64,000 nt of DNA from Rhizobium viscosum (GCF_014873945.1 NZ_JADBEC010000001.1:744001-808000), one strand, 5' to 3'. Shown: positions 32,888 to 42,481, numbered from the stretch's first letter. Numbers and translations are program-made. The notes: generated by a model from the letters alone, not told the origin.

Positions 32888-33012
32888 AGAAATCCCCGAT
32901 GGCAAGGCGAATTGGCGTTGCGATCAGGTTCATATCCATTGAGCACACATCCTGTTGGTATTGCGGATGGCGGTAAACTAGGCGGGAATTGCCGTAAATT
33001 CAAGGCAAGCCA

Positions 33013-33351
33013 TCAGCCGGCCATCGGGATGAGCTCCGAGATCTCGTCTGCCTCCAGCTCGACGATCCAGAGATCGGGGTCGAACTTGCGCTCGCGCTCC
33101 AGCATCTCCCGCACCCTGTCCGGCTCCGCGCGTTCCAGCCTGACTTCGAACAGGCGGTCGCCGCTGCTCTCCTCATCGAAGAAGCTCTGCGGGGCCGGCG
33201 CATAGAGGGTTTCGAGCCCGTCGCGGAAGCGCTGGCGAATGAAGATCGCGCCGGCTTCCTCCGCACCCTTCTTCTCCACGGCAGCAAAATCGCCGGCGGA
33301 GAAAACCCTGCGGACGAGAGCGGAAACGTAGATATCGGCGCGCAATCTCAT
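33013..33351 (-). CDS. DUF1491 family protein
   Basis: A protein of 112 residues matching the small alphaproteobacterial DUF1491 family: RLRADIYVSALVRRVFSAG, then AGAIFIRQRFRDGLETLYAPAPQSF and a C-terminal FDPDLWIVELEAD. Function unknown. It follows the chemoreceptor gene by 37 bp on the same strand and precedes the ABC-F gene by 125 bp. Confidence 0.8.
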   Translation of the reverse strand: MRLRADIYVSALVRRVFSAGDFAAVEKKGAEEAGAIFIRQRFRDGLETLYAPAPQSFFDEESSGDRLFEVRLERAEPDRVREMLERERKFDPDLWIVELEADEISELIPMAG

Positions 33352-33388
33352 GGGCGGGACATAGACTGGATGGCAGATGGCGGCAACG

Positions 33389-34837
33389 CTATACTTTTAC
33401 CGCCAACCGCAAACCACCCCAATGCCTGCCGCGGACGGAGATTGGGGCGGAAATATCTTTCATCATGACGAAGTTGCCGCCGCCCATGTCCCGCCGGTAA
33501 GTCTGGACGAGGAAGGGCGCAGTACTTCTGCCGGCAGCAAGTCCGACGCGATCGTTGAAGATGCGGCGATTGCGGCAGTTGGCCGTATTCCAGACGACAT
33601 CGCCCGGCCGCTGCGGCTCGGAGAATTTGCGATTATGGGTTGGCAGGTAGCCGTTTTCATCGACGGCGGCGCAGAAGGCGATGCGCTGGTCGGAGCCGGC
33701 AACCGGCTCCTGGATCGGCGGCAGGAGGCGGTCGGTGAGTTCGGTGAAAGGGGCCATCATCTGCATCGGATCGGTGCCTGATATCGGCCGGTACTGCCGG
33801 TTGAACAGGCTCTCCATGCCGATTACACCTTCAGCGACGGCACGCTCCAGAGCATGCGATATCTGGCCGGCGATGGATTGGGCCTGTTCGATCCAGTGGC
33901 GGTCGGCGGTTTCCACGCCGGCGCTCGCGGTCAGCTGGATCAACGTTTCCGACAGACCGACGACGCTGTCGACGCGTTTTGCCGCCTGCTGGAGCCGGCC
34001 GTTGGAATCAAGCACCTCGGCCGACATTTCGCCGAGCTTGGCGACGAAGCCGGCACAATCGCGATCCACGGCCTCGGTCGTGTTGGCCATGACCGCGGAT
34101 GAATCGAGGATGCGGGTGATGACATGCTCCATGCTTTCGAAGGCGCCGCGCATCGCTTCGGACTTTTCGCTGACGCCAGAAGCACTCTTGCGCGCGCCCC
34201 CGCCGACAGCCGAGAGACGGTCGATCTTGAGCCGAAGCTGCTCCAGCGTTTCCTGGATGGAACCTGTCGCCTTGGAGGTCTGCAGCGACAAGGCGCGGAT
34301 CTCAGAGGCGACGACGGCAAAGCCCTTGCCAGCCTCGCCGGCGCGGGCGGCCTCGATTGCCGCATTGAGTGCCAGAAGGTTGGTCTGGCGGGCGATGGTG
34401 CTGATTTCGGCGGCCACCTTGTCCACGTCGGTCAGCGAGCGGGAGAAGCCGGAGATTTCCGTGCTGATCTCTTCCGAGGACTGGACCATGTGACGGATTT
34501 CCGAGACCGAGCCGGACAGACGATCGGCCGATTCCTTCAGCATGTGGCGCGCTTGCGTGGCGGTCCTGTCCGTCTCGCGCAACGAAACGGCGACGGAGCG
34601 GTTGGTCTCGGCGATGGAAAGGGCTGTGCGGGTAACGTCATCAAAGGCCGCGGCATGGCGGGCGGACATCGCCGCCATGTCCTGGATGGCGCCGGCTATA
34701 TCGACGAGGTCGACGCCGAGCGTGGAGGCCTCTTCGGCAAGGCGCGAGAGGATATGGCGCAGCGCGTCGCGATCCGGTCCATCCGGCTCATAGGCCGGGC
34801 TTACGGCATTCTCCCCTACCGCCTTCAACGCCTGCAT
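33389..34837 (-). CDS. Soluble methyl-accepting chemotaxis protein with C-terminal sensor domain
   Basis: A protein of 482 residues without membrane segments. Residues 20-330 are a coiled-coil MCP signalling region; the hairpin tip is around [24 protein letters not shown]. The C-terminal 130 residues ([57 protein letters not shown]) form a Cache/PAS-like domain known at the C-terminus of some cytoplasmic receptors, so the sensing part follows the signalling part. A strong GGGGGAG site precedes the ATG. The ligand is unknown. Confidence 0.85.
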   Translation of the reverse strand: MQALKAVGENAVSPAYEPDGPDRDALRHILSRLAEEASTLGVDLVDIAGAIQDMAAMSARHAAAFDDVTRTALSIAETNRSVAVSLRETDRTATQARHMLKESADRLSGSVSEIRHMVQSSEEISTEISGFSRSLTDVDKVAAEISTIARQTNLLALNAAIEAARAGEAGKGFAVVASEIRALSLQTSKATGSIQETLEQLRLKIDRLSAVGGGARKSASGVSEKSEAMRGAFESMEHVITRILDSSAVMANTTEAVDRDCAGFVAKLGEMSAEVLDSNGRLQQAAKRVDSVVGLSETLIQLTASAGVETADRHWIEQAQSIAGQISHALERAVAEGVIGMESLFNRQYRPISGTDPMQMMAPFTELTDRLLPPIQEPVAGSDQRIAFCAAVDENGYLPTHNRKFSEPQRPGDVVWNTANCRNRRIFNDRVGLAAGRSTAPFLVQTYRRDMGGGNFVMMKDISAPISVRGRHWGGLRLAVKV

Positions 34838-34942
34838 GATCGAGCTCCCCCAAGCTACATTAGGGAAGCTTCAAACAACATGGTTAACAACTGGCTAAGA
34901 ATAGCGGCGCTTATACTTAGGTCTTAGACCGTTCCGATGCCT

Positions 34943-35917
34943 TCAGCTCTGCGTCAGACCCGTCAGTCTTTCACTCATCTGCCAGAGGCGCTCGGCAAGC
35001 TCGGGATCGGTCGCCCAGGGGCGCACGCCGAGCAGTTCCTCGGAGTCGGCAGGCACTGCCCTGGCGATATCGCAGTTCTCGCAATAGACGCCGCCCATAC
35101 CGTTTAGCTCATCGCTGACAGCGCACCAGACAGTCGTTGCCGCACCCTGGGCAATGGTCTTCTTGTTGTTTTCAGGGTCGATGACCGGGTTGCCATCGGC
35201 ATCCACATAACCACTCGCCAGCAGATATTCGCGCGATTGGTGGCGGATGAGATCGGTCGTGACGATGCCGCCCGGATGAAGCGAGAAGGCCCTCACGCCC
35301 TCTCTTGCGCCCAAAGCGTCCAGCGAAACGGCAAATAGCGCATTGGCGGTCTTCGACTGGCCATAGGCGACATAGGGCTGATATTCGCGGTTCTCGAACA
35401 TCGGATCGTCGAAATCGACGCCAGAGCGGACATGGCCGCGCGAGGAGACCGCAACAACACGGGCGCCCTCCGCCTTTACCAGCGCCGGCCAGAGGCGAGC
35501 GGCGAGCTGGAAGTGGCCGAGATGGTTGGTGGAGAATTGCGATTCATAACCGCGATTGTCGCGCGTCAGCGGGTTGGCCATGACGGCGGCATTGTTGATG
35601 AGGAAATGCAGCGGCTTGTCGTCTTCGAGAAAACGATCGGCGAACTCGTCGATCGTATCAGGATCCATCAGGTCCATATAGGCGAATATCAGGCCGGGCA
35701 CGCTTTCGCCAGCGGCCCTCGCCTTCTCGATATTGCGGGCGGGCACGATCACCTTGGCGCCGGCCGCCGCCAGTACGCGGGCGGTTTCGAGGCCGAGACC
35801 GGCATAACCGCCGGTGACGATCGCCACCTTGCCGGTGAGGTCATGGCCGGCAATCACCTCTTGCGCCGTGGACGCTGCGCCGAAACGTGAACCAATGGGA
35901 GCTTGGGGAGTGGACAT
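34943..35917 (-). CDS. SDR-family oxidoreductase (paralogue of the 12481-13437 gene)
   Basis: A protein of 324 residues: leader PIGSRFGAASTAQEVIAGHDLTGK, TGGYAGLG, NNAAV, active-site VVAVSSRGH and YGQSK. Order and spacing of these motifs, and the C-terminal CENCDIA, match the SDR at 12481-13437. GGAAAGGAGACATTTC precedes the ATG. It is divergent from an AraC regulator (start 36111), with a RIME1-like element in the gap. Confidence 0.85.
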   Translation of the reverse strand: MSTPQAPIGSRFGAASTAQEVIAGHDLTGKVAIVTGGYAGLGLETARVLAAAGAKVIVPARNIEKARAAGESVPGLIFAYMDLMDPDTIDEFADRFLEDDKPLHFLINNAAVMANPLTRDNRGYESQFSTNHLGHFQLAARLWPALVKAEGARVVAVSSRGHVRSGVDFDDPMFENREYQPYVAYGQSKTANALFAVSLDALGAREGVRAFSLHPGGIVTTDLIRHQSREYLLASGYVDADGNPVIDPENNKKTIAQGAATTVWCAVSDELNGMGGVYCENCDIARAVPADSEELLGVRPWATDPELAERLWQMSERLTGLTQS

Positions 35918-35934
35918 GAAATGTCTCCTTTCCA

Positions 35935-36034
35935 GAGGATTCCGTCCCTACGGGTGACGGTAATGCTCTATCTCTTTGTTTTTATGCAATTCGAGACGCA
36001 AGAACTGCTGCGCACGCCTGCTGGAATTGCTCTG
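35935..36034. repeat. RIME1-like intergenic element, copy 2 (diverged)
   Basis: The same two-palindrome order as copy 1, with substitutions in both arms (GCAATTCGAGACGCAAGAAC and GCCTGCTGGAATTGC). It fills most of the gap between the divergent SDR and AraC genes, so any operator for that pair must overlap it or lie at its edges. Confidence 0.65.
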
Positions 36035-36110
36035 GTCGGGAAGTATCTATGTCCGGCAGACGGGATTCTGAATGCTTGTAAATCCCGATTTCTTGCGCCA
36101 TCGTACAAAG

Positions 36111-37139
36111 ATGAGAAGCGATCCCCTCTCCGAAATACTCAGCCTGCTCGATGCCCGCTGCCTGATGGCCGGCGGCCTGATTGCCGGCGGCCTCTGGGCG
36201 ATTGCCTTTCCGCAGCCGAACCGCATCAAGATCAGCGCGGTGGCCAAAGGCCGCTGCTGGCTGGTGCTCGACAATGGCAGCGAGCCTATCCTGCTCGAAG
36301 CCGGCGACGTCGTTCTGCTCAACGGCAAGCATTCCTTCATGCTGGCAACCGATCTTGCGTTGGAGCCCGCCGATGCCGTCACGACCTTCAAGGGAAAGAA
36401 GGTCAATGGCATGGCGCGGCATGGCGTCGGCGAGGATTTCCTCTATATCGGCGGGCATATCGCACTTGGACCGACCGGCATGGCGTTGCTGCTCGACATG
36501 CTGCCGCCGGTCATCCATGTGCGGGCGACCCTTGCTGAGGCCGGCGTGTTGCGCTGGCTGCTGGACCAGCTGGTGCGGGAAATGGCCGCGGGCAAACCGG
36601 GCGCACTGCTTGCCTCGGCGCAGCTTTCGCAGCTCATCTTCGTGCAGGTGCTGCGCGTCCATATCATGACATCGGAGCCGCTGACGGTCGGCTGGTTGCG
36701 TGCCTTCGGCGACGAGAAGATCGCGCCGGCGCTGCGGCTGATGCATTCGGACCCGGCGCATAACTGGCAGCTTGGAGAACTCGCGAAATCCGCCGGCATG
36801 TCGCGCACCAGCTTCGCATTGCGCTTCAAGACGATCGCGGGCGTCGCCCCGCTCACCTATCTTACCGCCTGGCGCATGCGCCTTGCCGAGCGCGCGCTTC
36901 GCGAGGGCTCGATGCCCGTCTCCTCGCTGGCGCTTTCACTCGGCTATACCTCCGAAAGCGCCTTCAGCAATGCGTTCAAGCGCGTGACCGGCATTGCGCC
37001 GAAGCGCTACCGGACCTCGGCTGCCATTAATATCGGACCAATCGAAGAGGTGGTCGATGTCGAGGGGCGAGTGCAGACGGTGGACTACCGGCTCCTTCGG
37101 CTGGCGGGTCAGCCGTCAGCCCTGTCGCGGCAGGGCTGA
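36111..37139 (+). CDS. AraC-family regulator with cupin sensor domain
   Basis: A protein of 342 residues. N-terminal cupin (CWLVLDNGSEPILLEAGDVVLLN), C-terminal AraC helix-turn-helix pair (LAKSAGMSRTSFALRFKTIAG and ALSLGYTSESAFSNAFKRVTG), and a 40-residue tail absent from the AraC at 13540. Divergent from its probable target SDR. ATG 36111 chosen; an ATG at 36072 would add 13 residues reading close to the repeat. Confidence 0.85.
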   Translation: MRSDPLSEILSLLDARCLMAGGLIAGGLWAIAFPQPNRIKISAVAKGRCWLVLDNGSEPILLEAGDVVLLNGKHSFMLATDLALEPADAVTTFKGKKVNGMARHGVGEDFLYIGGHIALGPTGMALLLDMLPPVIHVRATLAEAGVLRWLLDQLVREMAAGKPGALLASAQLSQLIFVQVLRVHIMTSEPLTVGWLRAFGDEKIAPALRLMHSDPAHNWQLGELAKSAGMSRTSFALRFKTIAGVAPLTYLTAWRMRLAERALREGSMPVSSLALSLGYTSESAFSNAFKRVTGIAPKRYRTSAAINIGPIEEVVDVEGRVQTVDYRLLRLAGQPSALSRQG

Positions 37140-37156
37140 TTTCAGTCCGGTATTGC

Positions 37157-38110
37157 TCAGAGCGCGCCGATTTCCTTGAGCTTCTTCAGCACGGCTTCGC
37201 TCGGCTCGCCATTTTCCGGAAGATTATAGTGCTTCTGGAAGTGCCGGATAGCGGCGCGAGTCTGGTCACCGGCGACGCCGTCGACGCCGACATTGGCGTA
37301 GGCCATGTTGACCAGGCCCTTCTGAATCTTCAGCACCATATCGACATTGGAAACGCCCGATAACGGAACCTGCTTCGGCGCCGATGGCGCCGTCTTGACG
37401 GTCTTTTCGGCGCTGCGGATGGCAGCTGCGACCGGGTCTTCCTCCGTCGCCTTCGACGTCACATCTTCCCGAGGCTTCTCGGGAGGGACGGTCGAGGGAC
37501 CGGCGGCATCGGTTTTGAGCGCGGCAAGCACTTCAGGCGTCGGATCGCCGCTCTGCGCCATGCCGACCGTTTCCTCGAAGAAGAGGATGGCGGCACTGGT
37601 GCGTGGGCCGATGACGCCGTCTGCATTGCCGTTATAGAGACCGCGGCGGATCAGCTCCTTCTGGATATCCATCACGAGCTGGTTCGGCTGCTGGCCGGCA
37701 ACAGCAGGTGGCGGCGTGGTCTGGGTCGTCGCGGTGGCATCGTCCGGCCGCTCGATGCGGAACGTGGTGACATCGCCTTGCTGCTCGGCCTGAGGACGAA
37801 AGCCGATAGCGGTTGGCGCGCCCGGATCGCGCGTGCGGAAGATCGGATGCGGGTGCGCGCCCGGCTGATACCAGAGCGCATTGGCGGCGACGAAAGAGAA
37901 GATGACGACGAAAGCGATCGTGCCGCCGGCAATGGAAGGGTTGCGGCCGATGACGCCGCCGAGGGCGCCAGCCCCTTGGAGACCGAGACCACCCAGCGCG
38001 GTCGCGCCCTGCAGGCCCACACCGCCGAGCGCCGCCACACCGGTCATCAAAAGGCCCGGCTGCTGCCGCCCTTTCCTGCCCTTAGGCGATTTTCGCTTGC
38101 GCGCGGCCAT
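37157..38110 (-). CDS. Membrane-anchored protein with two peptidoglycan-binding domains
   Basis: A protein of 317 residues. A basic start (MAARKRKSPKGRKGRQQ), a glycine-rich repeat of the type GGVGLQGATALGGLGLQGAG, and a membrane helix (IAFVVIFSFVAANALW) lead to a periplasmic part with two PG_binding_1 domains: IQKELIRRGLYNGNADGVIGPRTSAAILFFE and IQKGLVNMAYANVGVDGVAGDQTRAAIRHFQ (each quoted in part of the domain). A Pro/Glu/Lys linker lies between. The 5' end overlaps the divJ 3' end by 29 bp, implying coupled expression with the kinase. Probably an envelope-binding partner of unknown role. Confidence 0.8.
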   Translation of the reverse strand: MAARKRKSPKGRKGRQQPGLLMTGVAALGGVGLQGATALGGLGLQGAGALGGVIGRNPSIAGGTIAFVVIFSFVAANALWYQPGAHPHPIFRTRDPGAPTAIGFRPQAEQQGDVTTFRIERPDDATATTQTTPPPAVAGQQPNQLVMDIQKELIRRGLYNGNADGVIGPRTSAAILFFEETVGMAQSGDPTPEVLAALKTDAAGPSTVPPEKPREDVTSKATEEDPVAAAIRSAEKTVKTAPSAPKQVPLSGVSNVDMVLKIQKGLVNMAYANVGVDGVAGDQTRAAIRHFQKHYNLPENGEPSEAVLKKLKEIGAL

Positions 38111-39620
38111 CGAAGAGCCCCTCCCCCAGTTCTGCGGCATCCACCGCACTCTTCAGCCGCGGCGGAAACTCGACGGTCCCCGTCTGGCCGGTATCCTCGC
38201 CGGTGCAGGCGCCGGAACCATCCGCGGCGATCTCGATGGTGATGATCGTGCCTTCGCCCGGCTGGCTGGCGATGGCGAAATGACCGCCATGCAGGGCGAC
38301 CAGGCCCTTGACCAGCGAGAGGCCAAGACCCGTGCCCTCGAATCGGCGGGTATAATCATTCTGGATCTGGACGAAAGGTTGGCCGAGTGTGGCGAGCCTG
38401 TCGGCGGGAATGCCGATGCCGGTATCGCTGACCGTCAGCTTGAGAATACCGTCGCGCATGGCCGCATCGACGGTCACCACGCCGCCGGCTTCGGTGAATT
38501 TTACAGCATTGCCGACGAGATTGATGAGGATCTGCTGCAGTGCGCGCTGATCGGCCACGACCTCACCGATACCACGCTGGACACGGCTCGTGAGCGTCAC
38601 GCCCTTGCTTTTCGCTTGCAGGGCCAGCATCGATTCGCAGGAGCGGATCGACGCGCCGATATCGAAAGCTTCGAGCATCAGCTCGTAGCGGCCGGCCTCG
38701 ATCTTGCTCATATCCAGCATCGTGTTGACGACGGAAAGCAGATGCGCGCCGGAATCACGGATCAGGCCGACATATTCACGTTGGCGCTCGTTCTCGAACT
38801 TGCCGAAATATTCGCCGATGAGGATATCCGAAAAGCCGAGGATGGCATTCAACGGCGTGCGCAGCTCGTGGCTGACAGCGGCAAGGAAACGGGATTTGGC
38901 ATCGTTGGCCGATTCCGCATCGGCCGCGCGCGTCTGCGCCTCGGCGCGAAGCCGCTGTTCCACCGAAACATCATGCAGCTGGGCGATGACGGCCGAAAGC
39001 ACGCCGTCGACATCACGCCGCGCGGTCATGTCCATGCGCAGGTAAGCGAACTGCCTGTTATCGCGCGAGACGGAGGGACGCTCCAATCTCAGATCGACGA
39101 TCGCCTTTTCCTCGCCCTGGCGTAGCGCATCCAGCGCCTGGAGGAAAAGGATGCGATCGGAAACATGCACCTGTTCGAAGAAGCCACGGCCTTTCAGGTC
39201 GCGCATCCAGGCGAGATAGTCGCGCTTGTCGCGGCCGCCCGTCATCGTCACGCTGCCATGCGGGTCGAGGAAGAGTACGAGGCCCGGGCTCATCTCAAGG
39301 AAGAGATCGTCGGCACTGGCTGCGGCTGCGTGCTGGGGAATAGCCTGGCGGGCGAGCGCGATGCTGCCGACGGCGGAAAAAAGAAAGGCGGCGCAGACCG
39401 TGGCAACGCCGGCCGGCAGCGCAACTGCGGGGCTGGTGACGATGGAGAGGCCGACCGGAGCGGCGACAAGAGCGGCAGAGGAGAGGAATACCAGGCGGCG
39501 CAGAATGGTGAGCTCACTCTGGCGCACAGCTTCGCCGCCGCTCGTGCGGGAGAGCCAGCTTGCAGCTGCCCGGTCCACGAGGGCTGTCGCCCGACCGCCA
39601 ATGTCACTCAATACACGCAC
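38082..39620 (-). CDS. divJ: DivJ-type sensor histidine kinase
   Basis: A protein of 512 residues: two hydrophobic segments (residues 42-90), a PAS-like region (100-225), and a HisKA domain with the phosphorylated His251 in SHELRTPLNAILGFSDIL. The HATPase_c domain has NLVGNAVKF (N box), DTGIGIP (G1) and GTGLGLSLVKG (G2). The plan matches DivJ, which phosphorylates DivK in cell-cycle control. In Sinorhizobium meliloti, as I recall, divJ lies beside mucR; here mucR is about 2.4 kb away, which supports the name. The start is GTG with CAGG upstream. PleC-like kinases are an alternative. Confidence 0.7.
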   Translation of the reverse strand: MRVLSDIGGRATALVDRAAASWLSRTSGGEAVRQSELTILRRLVFLSSAALVAAPVGLSIVTSPAVALPAGVATVCAAFLFSAVGSIALARQAIPQHAAAASADDLFLEMSPGLVLFLDPHGSVTMTGGRDKRDYLAWMRDLKGRGFFEQVHVSDRILFLQALDALRQGEEKAIVDLRLERPSVSRDNRQFAYLRMDMTARRDVDGVLSAVIAQLHDVSVEQRLRAEAQTRAADAESANDAKSRFLAAVSHELRTPLNAILGFSDILIGEYFGKFENERQREYVGLIRDSGAHLLSVVNTMLDMSKIEAGRYELMLEAFDIGASIRSCESMLALQAKSKGVTLTSRVQRGIGEVVADQRALQQILINLVGNAVKFTEAGGVVTVDAAMRDGILKLTVSDTGIGIPADRLATLGQPFVQIQNDYTRRFEGTGLGLSLVKGLVALHGGHFAIASQPGEGTIITIEIAADGSGACTGEDTGQTGTVEFPPRLKSAVDAAELGEGLFDGRAQAKIA

Positions 39621-40058
39621 GCAATACCTGCCCGAAAAGGCCTTTCATTGACCCGGACAATAGGCCCCCGCGGCTTAAGGAAAGGATAAGGCAAAGTCGC
39701 CTTCCACAGCCCAAAAATGCTAAAAGTCCCGTTTTGGGCCATCTGCGTGGCTCTTTGAATTTTGTGGTTAATAGCAGGTAAGCGACGGATTTTCCTCATA
39801 TTTCAGCATTGCGTTAACTCTTGTGGCAGAGCGGCGGGGCAAAAACCCAGCAATTGCAGGCGGCGGCTGCCACCATGCTTAACGACATCTGGTAGAATTT
39901 GACTGAAATGCCCCGAAAATACCGATCATTAAAATTTGAGACAAATTTGCCGCAAATGCCAATGAGTTTCGAAAAGCTGCATTCGCAACTCGGCAGTAAG
40001 GTGCAGACATACCGGACAACCGGCCCGATTCGGCGACAAGACCGGACGGGAAAACAGG
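39621..40058. other. Divergent promoter spacer with GCCCAAAA/TTTTGGGC inverted repeat
   Basis: About 440 bp between divJ and the DUF5330 gene. An inverted repeat GCCCAAAA (39709-39716) and TTTTGGGC (39732-39739) lies about 90 bp before divJ and may be an operator or hairpin. The remainder is AT-rich with no gene recognised. Confidence 0.35.
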
Positions 40059-40607
40059 ATGGGCAAGACAATGTGGTTTCTGATCAAAGGATCATTCTGG
40101 TTTGGCCTTGTGCTCGTCGCTCTCTCCGTTTTCAGCTCGGAGAGCTCCGACAATGCCGGCCACCCGCAATTGCAGCTTTCCGACGCCTTCACCGCGGCAA
40201 GCGGCGCCTATGACTATATGACCGGCATGTGCTCCGAAAAGCCCGAGGTCTGCAGCAAGGGTGGGGAAACCCTGACGGCTCTCGGCTACCGGGCCCGCGA
40301 AGGCGCCCGTGTCGCTTATGAGCTGCTCGATAGCCAGTTCAGGGATGACAGCTCCAAAATGGCTTCCGCAAAGACGGCTGTGCCGCCGGCGACTGTGGCA
40401 GTCGCCGCTCCCTCCCTGGATGCCGTTGGCAACATGGTACGTGAGGCGCAGGCCGCACTGAACCAGCCGATGCCGCACCTGCCGCAGCCCTACCGCCCGC
40501 CGGTCGATGACGGCGCCTCGGCCGAACAGGTCGTAACTGGCACTATCTCGGCTGGCACCATTCCGCCTGGCGCGATCCCGCTGCCGACGCCGAAACCGGC
40601 GATCTGA
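40059..40607 (+). CDS. DUF5330 domain protein
   Basis: A protein of 182 residues with an N-terminal membrane anchor (MWFLIKGSFWFGLVLVALSVF), a short conserved domain (AFTAASGAYDYMTGMCSEKPEVCSKGGETLTALG, quoted in part) and a proline-rich C-terminal half ending PIPLPTPKPAI. It is a small rhizobial envelope protein family of unknown function. Starts at 40059 and 40071 are both possible. A strong terminator follows 110 bp after the stop. Confidence 0.7.
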   Translation: MGKTMWFLIKGSFWFGLVLVALSVFSSESSDNAGHPQLQLSDAFTAASGAYDYMTGMCSEKPEVCSKGGETLTALGYRAREGARVAYELLDSQFRDDSSKMASAKTAVPPATVAVAAPSLDAVGNMVREAQAALNQPMPHLPQPYRPPVDDGASAEQVVTGTISAGTIPPGAIPLPTPKPAI

Positions 40608-40715
40608 CGAATTTCGCGGGCATCCGCCCGTACCCAAGCTTGCATCGGTGGTCCGCATGACGCGGAGATGCCCCATGCCTGACGTGCCTGCCCTGTTTAT
40701 TTCAGCACTTTGCTG

Positions 40716-40753
40716 CGCCGTGAGGATGCCCATCCCTCACGGCGTTTCTTTTT
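40716..40753 (+). terminator. Rho-independent terminator after the DUF5330 gene
   Basis: A perfect 10-bp stem CGCCGTGAGG/CCTCACGGCG (40716-40725 and 40735-40744) is followed by TTTCTTTTT. It separates the DUF5330 gene from sufE. Confidence 0.85.
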
Positions 40754-40815
40754 AATGGTTCAAATCTGCGGTCGTTTCACCTATATCATCCAGTAACAGT
40801 GAAAGGCCTGACAGC

Positions 40816-41238
40816 ATGGCGACCCTCGACCAGATCATCGACGACTTCTCCTTCCTGGACGATTGGGAAGACCGCTACCGATACGTCATCGAACTCGGCA
40901 AGGCGCTGCCTGATTTGGCAGACGAGAAGAAGACTTCCGAGAACAAGGTGATGGGCTGCGCCAGCCAAGTATGGCTGGTGACGCATACGTCAGGCAATCC
41001 CGACGATCCGGTCATGACATTCGAAGGCGATTCCGATGCACATATCGTGCGCGGCCTCGTCGCCATCGTGCTCGCCACCTATTCGGGCAAGACGGCGTCC
41101 GAAATCGCGTCGCTCGATGCTTTCGAAATCTTCTCCAAGATCGGACTCACCGAAAACCTCTCCTCGCAGCGCTCCAACGGGCTGCGCTCGATGGTGAACC
41201 GCATCCGCGAGGAAGCGCGTGTGCGCGCTGTCGCCTGA
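40816..41238 (+). CDS. sufE: SufE family sulfur-transfer protein
   Basis: A protein of 140 residues of the SufE/YgdK family. The active cysteine is Cys48 in VMGCASQVW; other signatures are WEDRYRYVIELGKALP near the start and IFSKIGLTENLSSQRSNGL near the end. SufE accepts persulfide sulfur from SufS for iron-sulfur cluster assembly in the cytoplasm. It is a single gene here, between two hairpins; the remaining suf genes are not in the window. Confidence 0.92.
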   Translation: MATLDQIIDDFSFLDDWEDRYRYVIELGKALPDLADEKKTSENKVMGCASQVWLVTHTSGNPDDPVMTFEGDSDAHIVRGLVAIVLATYSGKTASEIASLDAFEIFSKIGLTENLSSQRSNGLRSMVNRIREEARVRAVA

Positions 41239-41279
41239 GGGCGCGCAGCAGGCATAAATACAGAAGTGGCTAAGGCTGA

Positions 41280-41303
41280 GCGCCCGCAGATTTCCGCGGG
41301 CGC
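41280..41303. other. Hairpin between convergent sufE and YciI-like genes
   Basis: GCGCCCGC (41280-41287) and GCGGGCGC (41296-41303) form a GC-rich stem with an 8-base loop. No T run follows on either side, so it may stall polymerase or stabilise the message ends rather than act as a standard terminator. Confidence 0.5.
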
Positions 41304-41328
41304 CCACATACAACATCTTCGGATGGGA

Positions 41329-41754
41329 TTACTTGCCCTCAGCCATTCTTTCGCGCAGGCGCTCTTCCTGCTCGACAAGCTCCGGCGTGAAGGCTTCGCC
41401 GAAATCGGCAGCTTCGAAGACCTGGCGGATTTCGATCTCGCTCGGACCGGGCATCGGATTGGGGCAGCGCTTGACCCATTCCAAGGCCTCATCCATGTCC
41501 TTGACCTGCCACAGCCAATAACCGGCAATCAGTTCCTTGGTCTCGGCGAAGGGGCCGTCAATCACCAAGCGCTTCGGGCCATCGAAGGCGACGCGCTTTC
41601 CCTTGGAAGACGGATGCAGGCCTTCGCCCGCCAGCATGATGCCGGCATTGACCAGATCCTCGTTATACTTGCCCATGGCCTCCAGAAGTTCAGTCGAGGG
41701 CATGACGCCCGCTTCACTGTCTGCTGTCGCCTTGACGATGACCATTACGCGCAT
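41329..41754 (-). CDS. YciI-like (YCII/DGPF domain) protein
   Basis: A protein of 141 residues. The strands MRVMVIVKATADSEAG and the signature VIDGPFAETKELIAGYW place it in the YCII-related DGPF family. Members often sit beside ECF sigma factors, which is not so here. A good site, GAGGAGAAGAGACA, precedes the ATG. Function unknown; the fold can bind small ligands or catalyse simple eliminations. A RIME1-like repeat lies just upstream. Confidence 0.8.
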   Translation of the reverse strand: MRVMVIVKATADSEAGVMPSTELLEAMGKYNEDLVNAGIMLAGEGLHPSSKGKRVAFDGPKRLVIDGPFAETKELIAGYWLWQVKDMDEALEWVKRCPNPMPGPSEIEIRQVFEAADFGEAFTPELVEQEERLRERMAEGK

Positions 41755-41799
41755 TGTCTCTTCTCCTCTCATACGGCGGCATGAGCGCCTGCCTGTCTT

Positions 41800-41900
41800 G
41801 ATATCTCCGTTTCCTTCGAAACACGGAGATGCTCGATCTCTTTGTTCTCACGTAATTCCGAATACAAAACCGCTGTGCACTTTTGCTGGAATTGTCTTAG
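41800..41900. repeat. RIME1-like intergenic element, copy 3
   Basis: Both palindromes are present: ATATCTCCGT...ACGGAGATGC, then GTAATTCC...GCTGGAATTG with ACAAAA and TTTTGC inside. It lies in the promoter-side region of the YciI-like gene, 46 bp upstream of its start. Confidence 0.65.
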
Positions 41901-41999
41901 AGACGGATGAGCAATCACCAGACCGACATTTTTTACCGCGCTTTTTTTGAAGATAAATAACAAGGCCAAAAGTCATGGGAAGAGACGACCGGCAAATAC

Positions 42000-42025
42000 A
42001 AAAAAGCCGGGCAGCAGGCCCGGCT
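42000..42025 (-). terminator. Rho-independent terminator of mucR
   Basis: On the minus strand the stem AGCCGGGC/GCCCGGCT (42018-42025 and 42005-42012, 5-base loop) is followed by a run of T (42004-42000). It lies 25 bp after the mucR stop. Confidence 0.85.
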
Positions 42026-42049
42026 CTTTATCGTCAAGCGGTCTAATAC

Positions 42050-42481
42050 TCAGCCGCGGCCGCGCTTGCGGCGCTGTCCCAGGCCCATTTCCTTTGCGAG
42101 GCGCGAACGCGCTTCGGCATAGGCCGGGGCTACCATCGGGTAATCGGCAGGCAGGTCCCACTTCTCGCGATATTCTTCCGGCGCGAGATTGTGATGCGTC
42201 ATCAGGTGGCGCTTCAAGGACTTGAAGTTGCCACCGCATTCCAGGCACGTAATCTGCTCGTCCTGTACGGACTTGCGGACAGAGACTGCAGGCTTCTGCT
42301 TTTCGACGACCGCTGCCACCGGCTGCGGTACGGATGTGTTGCTCAATGCCGAGTGTACATCGGAAATCAGATTGGCCAGGTCGCTGACCGGGACAACGTG
42401 GTTGCTGACATAGGCCGCGACGATATCGGCCGTCAGTTCCACAAGCAGCTCCGGCGCATTGCCGGTCGCCATATCCGTCAT
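42050..42481 (-). CDS. mucR: Ros/MucR family zinc-finger transcriptional regulator
   Basis: A protein of 143 residues, exactly the usual length. The zinc finger is C79-x2-C82-x9-H92-x3-H96 within [42 protein letters not shown] follows as in all Ros/MucR proteins, and the tail is basic (RRKRGRG). MucR represses and activates exopolysaccharide, motility and cell-cycle genes by binding AT-rich DNA. AGGAGAAAGAAT precedes the ATG. It often represses itself; the AT-rich 437-bp upstream region would be the place. Confidence 0.93.
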   Translation of the reverse strand: MTDMATGNAPELLVELTADIVAAYVSNHVVPVSDLANLISDVHSALSNTSVPQPVAAVVEKQKPAVSVRKSVQDEQITCLECGGNFKSLKRHLMTHHNLAPEEYREKWDLPADYPMVAPAYAEARSRLAKEMGLGQRRKRGRG

